36,569 nucleotides of DNA. It comes from NS-12 sp045403215 (lineage in GTDB: Bacteria; Nitrospirota; Nitrospiria; Nitrospirales; NS-4). The stretch is from contig JAXIOW010000091.1 of assembly GCA_045403215.1 (NCBI GenBank), forward strand, positions 1-36,569, written 5' to 3'. The translations under genes and the position numbers were made by a program. Of this stretch, positions 9,520-17,826 are shown piece by piece; position 1 is the stretch's first letter; each line of letters opens with the position of its first letter. The notes below the pieces were generated by a model. The model saw only the letters and a list, made by a program, of their open reading frames with translations, did no database searches and was not told the DNA's origin.

Positions 9520-10320
9520 ATGCAACGCCTCGCCGTGTTGGCCGCTTCCTCCCGCGAACTGGCGCCCGTGCTGAGCGGTTTCGGTTTCTTCGGCGATCTC
9601 AAACGCGACCACCTTGGACCGTTTCCGCATCAGGCCGGTAAGACTGGACGGTTGGAGCTGCACCTCATCGAAACCGGGATAGGTCCGGAACGTGCGCGGG
9701 AAGCGAGCGAAAGGGCTGTCTTTGCCCTGACCCCCGATGCGTTGATCTCAACAGGGTATGCGGGCGCGTTGGGTGTCGCAGCGCTGGGGGAGTTAATCCT
9801 CGGCACGACCGTTTGTGATTGGACCCAAGAAAGATCCCTCACGACAATTCAGGCTGACTCACGGCTGCTCGAGAGCGCACGGATGGCCGCCCGTGATGCT
9901 GGCGTAGGATGGACGCAGGGATCCGTCGTCACCGTGGAACGCGTGGTCTGGCGAGCTAGCGAGAAACGAGCCCTCGGAGAGGTCAGTGGGGCCATTGCCG
10001 TAGACATGGAAAGTGTCGTCATAGCCAGGGTCGCGACCGCGTCCGGTGTCCCGTTTCTGGTGGCGCGCGCGATATCCGATCGAGTTGGAGATGACCTGCC
10101 GATGGATGTCAACGTGTGGTTCTCGCCGTTCGGGTCATTTCGCTGTCTTCTCAAGGTCGTGAAGCATCCGTCCATTCTTTATGGGCTCTATGAGATGAAG
10201 CGCCGTGCGGACCAGGCGTCGGAAAGCCTGAGAAGGTTCTTTTGCGCATTGGTCCTCGTTCTCGAAGCACAGCTTCCGCCTCCTGATGCGGAGGCGACCC
10301 TGACGATGGGAGCGCACTGA
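9520..10320 (+). CDS. hpnG: Hopanoid-associated phosphorylase/nucleosidase HpnG
   Basis: A 266-residue protein of the nucleoside phosphorylase/MTA-nucleosidase fold. The substrate-binding VDMES motif (M163, E164) and the catalytic-region ISD (D187) are intact, and the TGIGPERA glycine loop lies near residue 52. HpnG family enzymes remove adenine from adenosylhopane to give ribosylhopane in extended (C35) hopanoid synthesis. The assignment is strengthened by its place 3 bases after squalene-hopene cyclase and by hpnH, the enzyme for the preceding step, about 8.7 kb downstream. Its stop overlaps the start of mlaE (TGATG), indicating coupled translation with the lipid transporter. Confidence 0.85.
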   Translation: MQRLAVLAASSRELAPVLSGFGFFGDLKRDHLGPFPHQAGKTGRLELHLIETGIGPERAREASERAVFALTPDALISTGYAGALGVAALGELILGTTVCDWTQERSLTTIQADSRLLESARMAARDAGVGWTQGSVVTVERVVWRASEKRALGEVSGAIAVDMESVVIARVATASGVPFLVARAISDRVGDDLPMDVNVWFSPFGSFRCLLKVVKHPSILYGLYEMKRRADQASESLRRFFCALVLVLEAQLPPPDAEATLTMGAH

Positions 10321-11093
10321 TGGTTGCCTCTGCTGTCGCCGGATTCGGTCGGAATATCCTGTGGCTCGTCGGCGAGATGGGCCGCATGTTGATCTTCCTG
10401 ATCAGCACGGTGGCCTGGATGGTGCGCCCTCCCTTTCGTCTTTTCCAGTTGCTCAAACAGATCCACTTCATCGGCGTAAAATCTCTCTTCGTGATCGTGC
10501 TGACTGGCGCCTTCACCGGCATGGTGCTGGGACTGCAGGGCTATTACTCTCTCCGGAAGTTCGGCGCGGAGGGGTTGCTGGGTTCGGCCGTGGCGCTGAG
10601 CATCATCAGGGAACTGGGACCGGTGCTGTCGGCGCTCATGGTGACGGGACGAGCGGGGTCCGCCATGACGGCCGAGATCGGCATCATGCGCATCACCGAG
10701 CAGATCGACGCCTTGGACACGATGGCGGTCAGTCCCATGCAGTACCTCATCGCGCCTAAAGTGCTGGCCAGCGTTCTCATCATGCCCATGCTGTGTTCGG
10801 TCTTCGACGTCATCGGCATCTACGGCGGCCACCTGGTCGGCGTCGAACTGCTGGGGGTGAGTTCGGGCGCCTATATGAGTTCGATGGAATCCAGCGTCGA
10901 GTGGAAGGACGTCTACGGCGGATTGCTCAAGGCCGTCAGCTTTGGCCTGATCATCTCGTGGGTCTGCACGTACAAAGGATACAACACGACCATGAGCGCC
11001 GAAGGGGTCGGAACGGCCACCACCGAGGCGGTGGTGCTATCCTCCGTCCTGATCCTCATCTGGGATTATTTCATCACCTCGGTGCTGATGTGA
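10320..11093 (+). CDS. mlaE: MlaE-type lipid ABC transporter permease
   Basis: A 257-residue inner-membrane permease of the MlaE family, the dimeric core of MCE-type lipid transporters. It has an amphipathic N-terminal helix, then about five membrane segments. Diagnostic stretches include GAFTGMVLGLQ, ELGPVLSALMVTGRAGSAMTAEIG with the conserved ExG/RAG pattern, and IDALDTMAVSP. It works with MlaF (ATPase), MlaD (periplasmic MCE ring) and MlaC (periplasmic carrier), all encoded next. The start codon shares one base with the hpnG stop and its own stop shares one base with the mlaF start. The substrate in Mla systems is phospholipid; hopanoid transport is an inference from the operon only. Confidence 0.94.
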   Translation: MVASAVAGFGRNILWLVGEMGRMLIFLISTVAWMVRPPFRLFQLLKQIHFIGVKSLFVIVLTGAFTGMVLGLQGYYSLRKFGAEGLLGSAVALSIIRELGPVLSALMVTGRAGSAMTAEIGIMRITEQIDALDTMAVSPMQYLIAPKVLASVLIMPMLCSVFDVIGIYGGHLVGVELLGVSSGAYMSSMESSVEWKDVYGGLLKAVSFGLIISWVCTYKGYNTTMSAEGVGTATTEAVVLSSVLILIWDYFITSVLM

Positions 11094-11902
11094 TGCAGAC
11101 GGAGGATTCTAAGCCGGTGATCCGCCTCGTGGGGGTGCACAAGACCCTCGGCGGCCAGGAGGTCCTGCAAGGGCTCAATCTGGAAATCCCTCGCGGCAAA
11201 CTCACCACGGTCATCGGCAAGAGCGGGGGCGGCAAGAGCGTTCTTCTCAAGCATTTGATCGGGTTGTTGAAACCGGATAGCGGGCAGGTGTTGGTTGACG
11301 ACGTGGAGATCACCCGGCTGGGCTCACGGGAGCTCAATGATGTCCGGAAAAAGTTCGCTATGTTGTTTCAAGGGTCGGCGCTGTTTGATTCGCTCTCCGT
11401 CTTTGACAATGTCGCCTTCCCGTTGCGGGAGAAGAGCACATTGTCCGAGGCGGAGATCAAGGACAAGGTGCTGGGAATGCTGAACGAGGTCGGCTTGTCG
11501 GAGATAGGACACAAGTTCCCGGCCGAACTGAGCGGCGGCATGCGCAAGCGGGTGGGCTTGGCGCGCGCGCTGGTGATGGGCCCGGAGATCATGTTGTTTG
11601 ACGAGCCCACGACCGGCCTCGATCCGCTGCTGGCGCGGACCATCCACGGCCTGATCGTTGAGACCCAGCGCAAGTTCGGGTTCACGGCCGTCTTGGTGAG
11701 CCACGAAATCCCGGAGGTCTTCGGCATCTCCGACTACGTGGCGATGCTGCTGGACGGCGTCATCGTTGAAATGGCGACCCCGGAGAAGTTTCAGAACACG
11801 CAGCACCCGGTAGTCCGGGAATTCATCAGCGTCGGGCGGCGGGGCCCCAAGACGGACCATGAGGGGCCATTCAGGAGGCGAGGTGAGCATGAAGGACGCT
11901 AA
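11093..11902 (+). CDS. mlaF: MlaF-type lipid ABC transporter ATPase
   Basis: A 269-residue ABC ATPase. It shows Walker A GKSGGGKS (about residues 42-49), Q-loop FQGSALFDSL, signature LSGGMRKRVGLARAL and Walker B IMLFDEPTTGLDP, then the H-loop VSHEI. All are intact. The phrase SALFDSLSVFDNVAFPLRE is typical of the MlaF/Ttg2A subfamily. The ATG at 11093 overlaps the mlaE stop. The open frame extends further upstream inside mlaE, but that extension is not conserved-looking and is out of frame with real coding sequence. The 3' end overlaps the start of mlaD by 14 bases. Confidence 0.95.
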   Translation: MQTEDSKPVIRLVGVHKTLGGQEVLQGLNLEIPRGKLTTVIGKSGGGKSVLLKHLIGLLKPDSGQVLVDDVEITRLGSRELNDVRKKFAMLFQGSALFDSLSVFDNVAFPLREKSTLSEAEIKDKVLGMLNEVGLSEIGHKFPAELSGGMRKRVGLARALVMGPEIMLFDEPTTGLDPLLARTIHGLIVETQRKFGFTAVLVSHEIPEVFGISDYVAMLLDGVIVEMATPEKFQNTQHPVVREFISVGRRGPKTDHEGPFRRRGEHEGR

Positions 11903-12335
11903 ACTTGAGCTCATCGTCGGAGTCTTCGTCCTGGTGGGACTCGCGGCGCTCACATATCTCGCGGTCAAGCTCGGCAAGCTCGAGGTCATCGGAAGCGGGA
12001 ATCAGATTGAGCTCCAAGCGGAGTTTGATTCCGTCGCCGGGCTCAAATCTGGGTCGACCGTGGAGATCGCGGGGGTGCAGGTCGGCCAAGTGAAGCGGAT
12101 CGGGCTGAAGGACGACCGGGCGCTGGTGGTGTTGTCTCTCCGTCCTGGCGTGAAGATCTACGGCGATGCCATCGCGTCGATCAGGACACGCGGGCTGATC
12201 GGCGACAAGTACGTGTCCATCTCGCCTGGGGGGTCCCAGAAGGAGTTGCTGCCGGGAAGCAAGATCCGTGACACGGAATCGGGTGTGGATCTGGAATCGT
12301 TGATCGGAGAGTTCATTCATGGCAACGTCAAGTGA
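11889..12335 (+). CDS. mlaD: MlaD-type MCE-domain protein
   Basis: A 148-residue inner-membrane-anchored MCE protein. A membrane helix at about residues 7-24 is followed by one MCE domain (about 35-115), with FDSVAGLKSGSTVEIAGVQVG and the GLIGDKYVSISPG strand typical of MlaD. MlaD forms a hexameric ring that passes lipid between the permease and the periplasmic carrier. The ATG at 11889 is preferred over one at 11859 because a GAGGTG ribosome site lies just before it and the extra residues are not hydrophobic. It is somewhat shorter than the E. coli protein (183 residues) at the C-terminus. Confidence 0.92.
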   Translation: MKDAKLELIVGVFVLVGLAALTYLAVKLGKLEVIGSGNQIELQAEFDSVAGLKSGSTVEIAGVQVGQVKRIGLKDDRALVVLSLRPGVKIYGDAIASIRTRGLIGDKYVSISPGGSQKELLPGSKIRDTESGVDLESLIGEFIHGNVK

Positions 12336-12382
12336 GTCGGTCGTATGGTCTGCATGCTGACAGTGCAAGAGGAGAGAGGGCA

Positions 12383-13033
12383 ATGAAACGGTGCAAAAAT
12401 TTCTGGGCTGCTATCCTGATCGGTGGTTGTGTTGGGGGAGGGATGCTCGGCGCGACGGCATGGGCAGGGCCTTCCACAGAAGCGGTCAGGACGTCCATCG
12501 ATGAGGTGATTCTTATTCTGGAGGACCCGGCGTGGAAGAAACCCGAGAAGAAAGAAGAGCGACGGAAACTGCTGGAGCAGACGATCGCCCAGAGGTTCAA
12601 CTTTCTCGAAATGTCGCGGCGGGCCCTGGGAGCCGAGTGGAACAAACGGACGCCGGAGGAGCAGAAGGATTTTGCGGGCTCATTTCAGACCCTCTTGGCC
12701 AACACGTATTTAGGGAGAATCGAGAACTACACCGGGGAGAAGGTGCAATACCTCAAAGAGATCGTCGATGGCGAGTACGCAGAAGTCTATACGAAGATCG
12801 ACAATGGCAAAACCGCCCTGGACCTCATCTATAAGATGGAGATGGCATCAGGGGACTGGCGCGTCTATGATGTGGTGGTGGAGGGCACCGGCCTCGTCCA
12901 GAACTATCGCGAACAGTTCAAAAGGATCCTCCGCAAGGAGTCGTTTGCCGCGCTGACCAAGCAGCTTCGGGAGAAGGCGGGGCACATCAAAGCCCCTGTC
13001 CCTGCCGGCGCCGATTCGGCCCGGAGCCGATGA
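12383..13033 (+). CDS. mlaC: MlaC/Ttg2D-family periplasmic lipid-binding protein
   Basis: A 216-residue exported protein with a signal peptide at about residues 1-30 (KRCKNFW start, Gly-rich core, cleavage after TAWAG). The mature part has the MlaC/Ttg2 pattern: an N-terminal helical segment, RFNFLEMSRRALGAEWNKRTPEEQKDF, a LANTYLGRIENY helix, then beta strands ending in VVEGTGLVQNYREQF. It would ferry lipid between the MlaFED complex and the outer membrane. HpnM, known from hopanoid gene clusters, belongs to the same family, so in this operon either name could be argued. The ATG at 12383 is chosen for the strong GAGGAGAGAGGG ribosome site; the frame is open for 51 further bases upstream. Confidence 0.9.
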   Translation: MKRCKNFWAAILIGGCVGGGMLGATAWAGPSTEAVRTSIDEVILILEDPAWKKPEKKEERRKLLEQTIAQRFNFLEMSRRALGAEWNKRTPEEQKDFAGSFQTLLANTYLGRIENYTGEKVQYLKEIVDGEYAEVYTKIDNGKTALDLIYKMEMASGDWRVYDVVVEGTGLVQNYREQFKRILRKESFAALTKQLREKAGHIKAPVPAGADSARSR

Positions 13034-13039
13034 GTTCAG

Positions 13040-14248
13040 GTGGCACGTCGTCTTCGACGTGCCGGGCTCGTGGCGCTGTGCGCCATGGCACCGGCTCTGC
13101 TTTCCCCAGTTCCAGTGCCCGCCGAAGAACGATCCCATTTCGTGATTCCGGCCGTCGCGACGTCGAAGAACGACGGCGTGGACGTCGGGGTGATCGTGCC
13201 TTACGTATTTGCGGATGATGAGCAGCGCGTCACCCAGATCATCGCGCCGATGTTCATCCACAACGAGTTCGTGGGCTTACGCGCGGCGATCAATGTCTTC
13301 CAGTATCCGACACGGGGCGAGGAATACCGGCTCATCGCATCGTATACCGAGAGGACCGAGCGGAAGTTCCTCTACGACTATCGGAATCTTTTCCTGGAGG
13401 GAGGCCGCTTCAGCCTGGAGATGAATGTCGGGTTCTTCAAGAACGGGACGGCGCGGTTCTTCGGCTTCGGCAATCAGACCACGACGGCACAGGAGACCAA
13501 CTACACCGACCGCGAGCTGCTCGGCCAAATCTCGGTAGGGCTCTATGTCGGACCGGGCCAGCGAGTGCTCTGGACCGAGCGGCTCCGCAACGTCGAGATC
13601 CAGCCGGGCGTGGTGCCGGACCTTCCCTTCACGCAATCGGTGTTTCCCGCGATCAAAGGGACGGGCGGGGGGACGGTGTGGGGCCACAAGCTGGCTTACT
13701 TGAAAGACACACGAGACGACACGGTGACGCCAACGATCGGTGACTACCTTTCGATGTTTGCGGAGCTGGCGCAGACCATCACGGCCAGTACGAATACGGT
13801 GTTCAGTCGGTATGGGATTGAATACCGGAAGCTGATTCCGAACGCCACGAAGCAGTACACCTTCGTCTTTCGAGGCAGGCTGGAATCCACGGTCGGCGGC
13901 GATGAGGTTCCCTTCTTCGAACGGAGCAGTTTGGGAGGGCAGAACTCCTTGCGCGCCTTCGGCGTGGGCCGGTTCGTTGACAATCACTCCATCGTCTTCA
14001 ACTTTGAGGAGCGAATTCAGTTGTTTCACCTGCGAATCGTGGGCACCGTCGCTGAGATTGAGACGGCGCCTTTCCTCGATGTCGGCAAGGTGGCCAACAC
14101 GTTCCGATACAGAGCCTTCTCCCAGTACGAAGCCAATCCCGGGATCGGGTTTCGGGCGATCGCACGTCCCAACGTGGTGGGCCGGGTGGATTTTGCGTCG
14201 GGCAATGAGGGGCAAGCCGTATTCGCGGGGCTGGACTTTCCCTTCTAA
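13040..14248 (+). CDS. Omp85-type outer membrane barrel protein (surface antigen domain)
   Basis: A 402-residue protein starting at GTG 6 bases after the mlaC stop. Residues 1-28 look like a signal peptide (Arg-rich, hydrophobic, ending PVPAEE). The rest is a beta barrel without obvious POTRA domains. The C-terminal half (about 290-402) carries the Omp85/BamA surface-antigen signature: SLGGQNSLRAFGVGRF, a strand with FNFEERI, the AEIETAPFLDVGKV strand, and a final aromatic GLDFPF. Family members insert proteins or move lipids at the outer membrane. No MlaA gene is present in the window, so this protein is a candidate outer-membrane end of the transport route; that role is inference from gene order. 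Confidence 0.75.
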   Translation: MARRLRRAGLVALCAMAPALLSPVPVPAEERSHFVIPAVATSKNDGVDVGVIVPYVFADDEQRVTQIIAPMFIHNEFVGLRAAINVFQYPTRGEEYRLIASYTERTERKFLYDYRNLFLEGGRFSLEMNVGFFKNGTARFFGFGNQTTTAQETNYTDRELLGQISVGLYVGPGQRVLWTERLRNVEIQPGVVPDLPFTQSVFPAIKGTGGGTVWGHKLAYLKDTRDDTVTPTIGDYLSMFAELAQTITASTNTVFSRYGIEYRKLIPNATKQYTFVFRGRLESTVGGDEVPFFERSSLGGQNSLRAFGVGRFVDNHSIVFNFEERIQLFHLRIVGTVAEIETAPFLDVGKVANTFRYRAFSQYEANPGIGFRAIARPNVVGRVDFASGNEGQAVFAGLDFPF

Positions 14249-14262
14249 GCGACTTGGAATTC

Positions 14263-14291
14263 TTGACACTCCAGGATGGCTATGTGACAAT
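14263..14291 (+). promoter_or_regulatory. Candidate promoter for dxs-ispG
   Basis: TTGACA at 14263-14268, 17 bp, then GACAAT at 14286-14291 (four of six consensus bases). It begins 14 bases after the barrel gene ends and would give a leader of about 70 bases before dxs, so dxs-ispG need not depend on the upstream operon. Confidence 0.55.
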
Positions 14292-14366
14292 AGCTCAATT
14301 TTCCGTGGGTTTTTCCCATTTCCAGCGTGCGCGGATGGAGGGTGGAGCCACTCGAGGACGAGGGGC

Positions 14367-16262
14367 ATGTCCCTATTGAAGACGATTGACAGTCCAGCCG
14401 ATTTGAAGCGGATACCGGTGGAGCAACTGCCCGTGCTGGTCGAGGAGATCTGCGAGCAGATCGTGTCGGTGACGTCCGCTGTCGGGGGGCATCTGGCATC
14501 GAATCTGGGCGTGGTGGAGCTCACGCTGGCGTTGCACTACCTGCTTGACACGCCCAAGGATAAGATCGTGTGGGACACCAGCAACCAGGCCTACACCCAT
14601 AAGCTGCTGACGGGCCGGCGCGAGCACTTCCACACGCTGCGGCAGTACGGCGGGCTCAGCGGCTTCTGCAAGCGCGAGGAGAGCATCTACGACACGTTCA
14701 ATGCGGGACACGCCGGCACCGGCGTGTCGGCGGCGATCGGCATGGCGGTGGCGCGGGACCTCGCGGGGCAACACCACAAGGTGGTCTGCGTCGTGGGCGA
14801 CGGAGCGATGACCTCCGGCTTGACCCTGGAAGCCATGCAGCACGTGGGCGGCCTGCGGAAGGACCTGCTGGTCATTCTCAACGACAACCAGATGTCCATC
14901 TCCAAGAACGTCGGGTCGCTCTCGGCCTATTTGAACCGCACGTTCACCGGCGAGTTCGCCACCCACATCAAGGAAGAAGCCAAGCACCTGCTCAAGGCAA
15001 TCCCCAAGGTCGGCGATCAACTGACAAGGCTCGCCCACCGGGCCGAGGAACTGGCCAAGGGCCTGGTGCTCCCGGGCGTCCTCTTCGAGGAACTGGGCTT
15101 CCGCTATGTCGGGCCGATCGACGGACACCACTTTGAGCATCTCCTGCCGACCCTCGAGTACGTGCTCAAACTGAAAGGGCCGGCACTGCTTCACGTGATC
15201 ACCAAGAAGGGCAAGGGGTATGAGCCGGCCGTGAAGGACCCGGTCTGGTTCCACGCCTGTTCGCCGTTCAACCGGGAGACAGGCCAACCCGCCAAGCCCA
15301 GCACGAAACCGTCCTATACGTCGGTGGCCATTAAGACGCTGTGTCGGCTGGCCCGCGAAGACCGGCGCATTATCGCCATCACGGCAGCCATGTGCGAAGG
15401 GACTGGGTTGACCGCGTTCGCGAAGGAATTCCCGGACCGGTTTCACGACGTGGGCATCGCCGAACAGCACGCGCTGACCTTCGCGGCCGGTCTGGCGACG
15501 CAAGGTGCCCGGCCGGTCGTGGCAATGTACTCCACGTTCCTGCAGCGCGCCTTCGATCAGGTGGTGCACGACGTGGCAACCCAGAACTTGCCGGTGTCGA
15601 TCCTGATCGATCGAGGAGGCTTGGTGGCGGAGGATGGGACGACCCACCACGGGGCCTTCGACTACGCCTACCTGCGGCATGTGCCAAACATGGTGGTGAT
15701 GGCGCCTAAGGACGAGAACGAGCTGCAGCACATGGTGAAGACGTGCCTGAGCTACGAAGGGCCGGCCTCCGTACGGTACTCCCGCGGGAGCGCGTGGGGT
15801 GTGCCCATGGACTCCGAGCCCAAGGCCCTGCCGATTGGCCGGGCGGAACTGCTGCGGGAGGGGTATGATGTGGCGTTGGTCGCCATCGGCATCACGGTCC
15901 TTCCGGCGCTGGAGGCGGCCGAGCGGCTGGCGGACGAGGGCATCTCAGCAGCCGTCGTCAACGCCCGGTTCGTCAAGCCGCTCGATCATGCGTTGATCGC
16001 GCAGGTGGCTCGCCAGGTGAAATGTCTGGTGACGGTGGAAGAAGGCTGTCGCATGGGCGGATTCGGGTCGGCGGTGTTGGAGTCGCTGTCGGACCAGGGG
16101 ATCGTGCACGTGCCGACCAAAGTGCTGGGACTGCCTGATAAGTACATCGAGCAGGGGCCGCAAGACCTCCTGCGCGTGCACTACGGGCTGACGGCGGACG
16201 GCATTTATGAGGAAGCCAAGGCCCTCTACACGATGACGGCCCTGGGAGTGGAGCGCCGCTAG
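14367..16262 (+). CDS. dxs: 1-deoxy-D-xylulose-5-phosphate synthase
   Basis: A 631-residue thiamine-diphosphate enzyme that condenses pyruvate with glyceraldehyde 3-phosphate in the first step of the MEP isoprenoid pathway. Visible motifs are GGHLASN with the conserved H42, the ThDP/Mg site GDGAMTSG to LNDNQMS, IAEQHALTFAAGLA, GAFDYAYLRHVPN and the C-terminal VEEGCRMGGFGSAV. In the segment that in E. coli reads GHQAYPHK, this protein has SNQAYTHK: N73 replaces the usual histidine. The start at 14367 is chosen because it follows GAGGACGAGGGG and begins at the normal DXS N-terminus; the longer upstream frame overlaps the barrel gene. ispG follows after 4 bases. Confidence 0.95.
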   Translation: MSLLKTIDSPADLKRIPVEQLPVLVEEICEQIVSVTSAVGGHLASNLGVVELTLALHYLLDTPKDKIVWDTSNQAYTHKLLTGRREHFHTLRQYGGLSGFCKREESIYDTFNAGHAGTGVSAAIGMAVARDLAGQHHKVVCVVGDGAMTSGLTLEAMQHVGGLRKDLLVILNDNQMSISKNVGSLSAYLNRTFTGEFATHIKEEAKHLLKAIPKVGDQLTRLAHRAEELAKGLVLPGVLFEELGFRYVGPIDGHHFEHLLPTLEYVLKLKGPALLHVITKKGKGYEPAVKDPVWFHACSPFNRETGQPAKPSTKPSYTSVAIKTLCRLAREDRRIIAITAAMCEGTGLTAFAKEFPDRFHDVGIAEQHALTFAAGLATQGARPVVAMYSTFLQRAFDQVVHDVATQNLPVSILIDRGGLVAEDGTTHHGAFDYAYLRHVPNMVVMAPKDENELQHMVKTCLSYEGPASVRYSRGSAWGVPMDSEPKALPIGRAELLREGYDVALVAIGITVLPALEAAERLADEGISAAVVNARFVKPLDHALIAQVARQVKCLVTVEEGCRMGGFGSAVLESLSDQGIVHVPTKVLGLPDKYIEQGPQDLLRVHYGLTADGIYEEAKALYTMTALGVERR

Positions 16263-16266
16263 CGAC

Positions 16267-17448
16267 ATGTTCATCAAGCGACGCAAGACAAGGCAGATCC
16301 GGGTGGGGAACGTTCCCATCGGAGGCGGGGCCCCGATCGTGGTCCAGTCCATGACGACGCCGGACACCGCTGACGTGAAGGCCACCGTCGAGCAGATCCA
16401 CCAACTGGAGGACGCAGGCTGCGAGATTGCACGGGTGACGGTCAACACGCCGGAGGCGGCCAAGGCGCTCCCGGCCATCAAGAAACAGACGACGATCCCT
16501 CTCATCGCCGACATCCATTTCGATCACCGGCTAGCGCTCAAGGCGGCTGAGGTAGTGGACTGCGTGCGGATCAACCCGGGTAACATCGGCGCCTGGTGGA
16601 AGGTGGAAGAGGTCGTCAAGGCTGTGCGGGAGCGGAACATCCCGTTGCGGATCGGCGTGAATGGCGGCTCGCTGGAGCGGGAACTCCTGGCCAAGTACGG
16701 CTATCCCACGGCCGAGGCGCTGGCGGAATCGGCCCTGAACGCCGTGCACGCGTTGGAGGACATCGGATTCACCAACATGAAGGTGTCGCTCAAGGCCTCA
16801 GACGTGCACCTGATGGTGGACGCGTACCGCCTGTTCGCCCTGCAGTCCGACTACCCCTTGCACCTCGGCGTCACGGAGGCGGGCACGCTGCTGACCGGGT
16901 CCGTCAAATCCGCAATCGGCATCGGGATGCTCCTGGCCGATGGGATCGGAGATACGATCCGCGTCTCGCTGGCGGCCGATCCGGTGGAAGAGGTCAAGGT
17001 CGGATTCGAGATCCTGAAGGCGCTTGAACTGCGTCACCGCGGGGTGAACGTCATCGCTTGTCCGACCTGCGGCCGTGTGGAGATCGACGTCGTCAAGCTG
17101 GCCAATGAGATCGAGAAGCGGCTCGGCCATGTCCGCGTGCCGCTGACGGTGTCGGTGCTGGGCTGCGTCGTCAACGGGATCGGCGAGGGCAAGGAAGCCG
17201 ACATCGGCATCGCCGGCGGGGAGGGCCACGGGATCCTGTTCAAGGAAGGCAAGCTGGTCCGGAAGGTGAAGTCGGAAGAGTTGATGGAGACGCTGCTGGC
17301 CGAGATCGAGATTATGGCCAAGGAACGGGAGGCCGCGTCCTCCGGCAACTGGGGCAACGGCCACGAAGGGCAGACTGAAACCTCACCTGGAACAGCTCCC
17401 GCGCAATCAGCTTCGGCGAAGAAGGACATTCCCATCATCAAGGTTTGA
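16267..17448 (+). CDS. ispG: 4-hydroxy-3-methylbut-2-enyl-diphosphate synthase
   Basis: A 393-residue IspG (GcpE) that converts MEcPP to HMBPP in the MEP pathway using a [4Fe-4S] cluster. The cluster ligands C265, C268 (CPTC), C300 and E307 have the same spacing as in E. coli (C270, C273, C305, E312). The N-terminal TIM barrel begins with VQSMTTPDTADV and holds the ADIHFDHRLA stretch. About 45 C-terminal residues after the usual end are low-complexity (Gly, Asn, Ser, Ala, Pro) and look like a dispensable tail. It is co-transcribed with dxs. Its stop codon lies inside the -35 box of the tRNA-Cys promoter. Confidence 0.96.
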   Translation: MFIKRRKTRQIRVGNVPIGGGAPIVVQSMTTPDTADVKATVEQIHQLEDAGCEIARVTVNTPEAAKALPAIKKQTTIPLIADIHFDHRLALKAAEVVDCVRINPGNIGAWWKVEEVVKAVRERNIPLRIGVNGGSLERELLAKYGYPTAEALAESALNAVHALEDIGFTNMKVSLKASDVHLMVDAYRLFALQSDYPLHLGVTEAGTLLTGSVKSAIGIGMLLADGIGDTIRVSLAADPVEEVKVGFEILKALELRHRGVNVIACPTCGRVEIDVVKLANEIEKRLGHVRVPLTVSVLGCVVNGIGEGKEADIGIAGGEGHGILFKEGKLVRKVKSEELMETLLAEIEIMAKEREAASSGNWGNGHEGQTETSPGTAPAQSASAKKDIPIIKV

Positions 17449-17474
17449 GCCGGACCGCGCGATCCGGTTATAAT
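17445..17474 (+). promoter_or_regulatory. Promoter of tRNA-Cys
   Basis: TTGAGC at 17445-17450, 18 bp, and a perfect TATAAT at 17469-17474. Transcription would start a few bases before the tRNA at 17488. The -35 box overlaps the ispG stop codon. Confidence 0.7.
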
Positions 17475-17487
17475 CCACCCTCGACAA

Positions 17488-17563
17488 GGCGCCGTACCCA
17501 AGTGGCTAAGGGAGCAGTCTGCAAAACTGCGATGCGGCGGTTCGATCCCGCCCGGCGCCTCCA
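17488..17563 (+). tRNA. tRNA-Cys (GCA)
   Basis: The cloverleaf is complete. The acceptor GGCGCCG (17488-17494) pairs with CGGCGCC (17553-17559). The anticodon stem GCAGT/ACTGC encloses loop CTGCAAA with anticodon GCA at 17521-17523. The T stem GGCGG/CCGCC encloses TTCGATC. The discriminator base is U, as expected for tRNA-Cys, and CCA is encoded at 17561-17563. Confidence 0.97.
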
Positions 17564-17826
17564 AACCAAGCTTGCTCGTGCCGCCCCCTTTGATCAAATG
17601 GGGGCGGATAACCGATACTTCCAGTAATCCTAAGCCCCCGCGAGTCCTGTCGCTGACCATCCCTTCGGCTTGAAGGCCTTCGAACAAATTTGAACGCCGT
17701 CAGGGGCTCGCTCGTGTGAGACCCTGACAACTCACGACTGTCCTATGAATGACACGACAGGAGTCCTCCTGGCATTCGCGTTGCCTCTACCGGGTAAGAA
17801 GCGGCATCCGTACGGGAGGAAGAAAT
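17564..17826 (+). other. Hairpin-rich intergenic stretch
   Basis: No convincing gene is seen. Two strong hairpins are present: CCGCCCCC (17581-17588) pairing with GGGGGCGG (17600-17607), and GTCAGGG (17699-17705) pairing with CCCTGAC (17722-17728) with an inner CTC/GAG. Neither is followed by a T run, so they are not classical terminators; the first may end or process the tRNA transcript. CAGGAGTCCTCCTG near 17757-17770 is a further inverted repeat. GGGAGGA at 17815-17821 is the ribosome site of the next gene. Confidence 0.5.

Noticed and set aside
10793..11092. N-terminal extension of the MlaF frame
   Set aside because: It overlaps mlaE out of frame and gives Arg/His-rich nonsense; normal MlaF begins at 11093.
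13902..14366. N-terminal extension of the dxs frame
   Set aside because: It overlaps the barrel gene out of frame. DXS homology begins at 14367, which has a ribosome site.
17581..17607. Hairpin after tRNA-Cys as an intrinsic terminator
   Set aside because: The stem is strong but no T run follows, so it is listed only as a structure.
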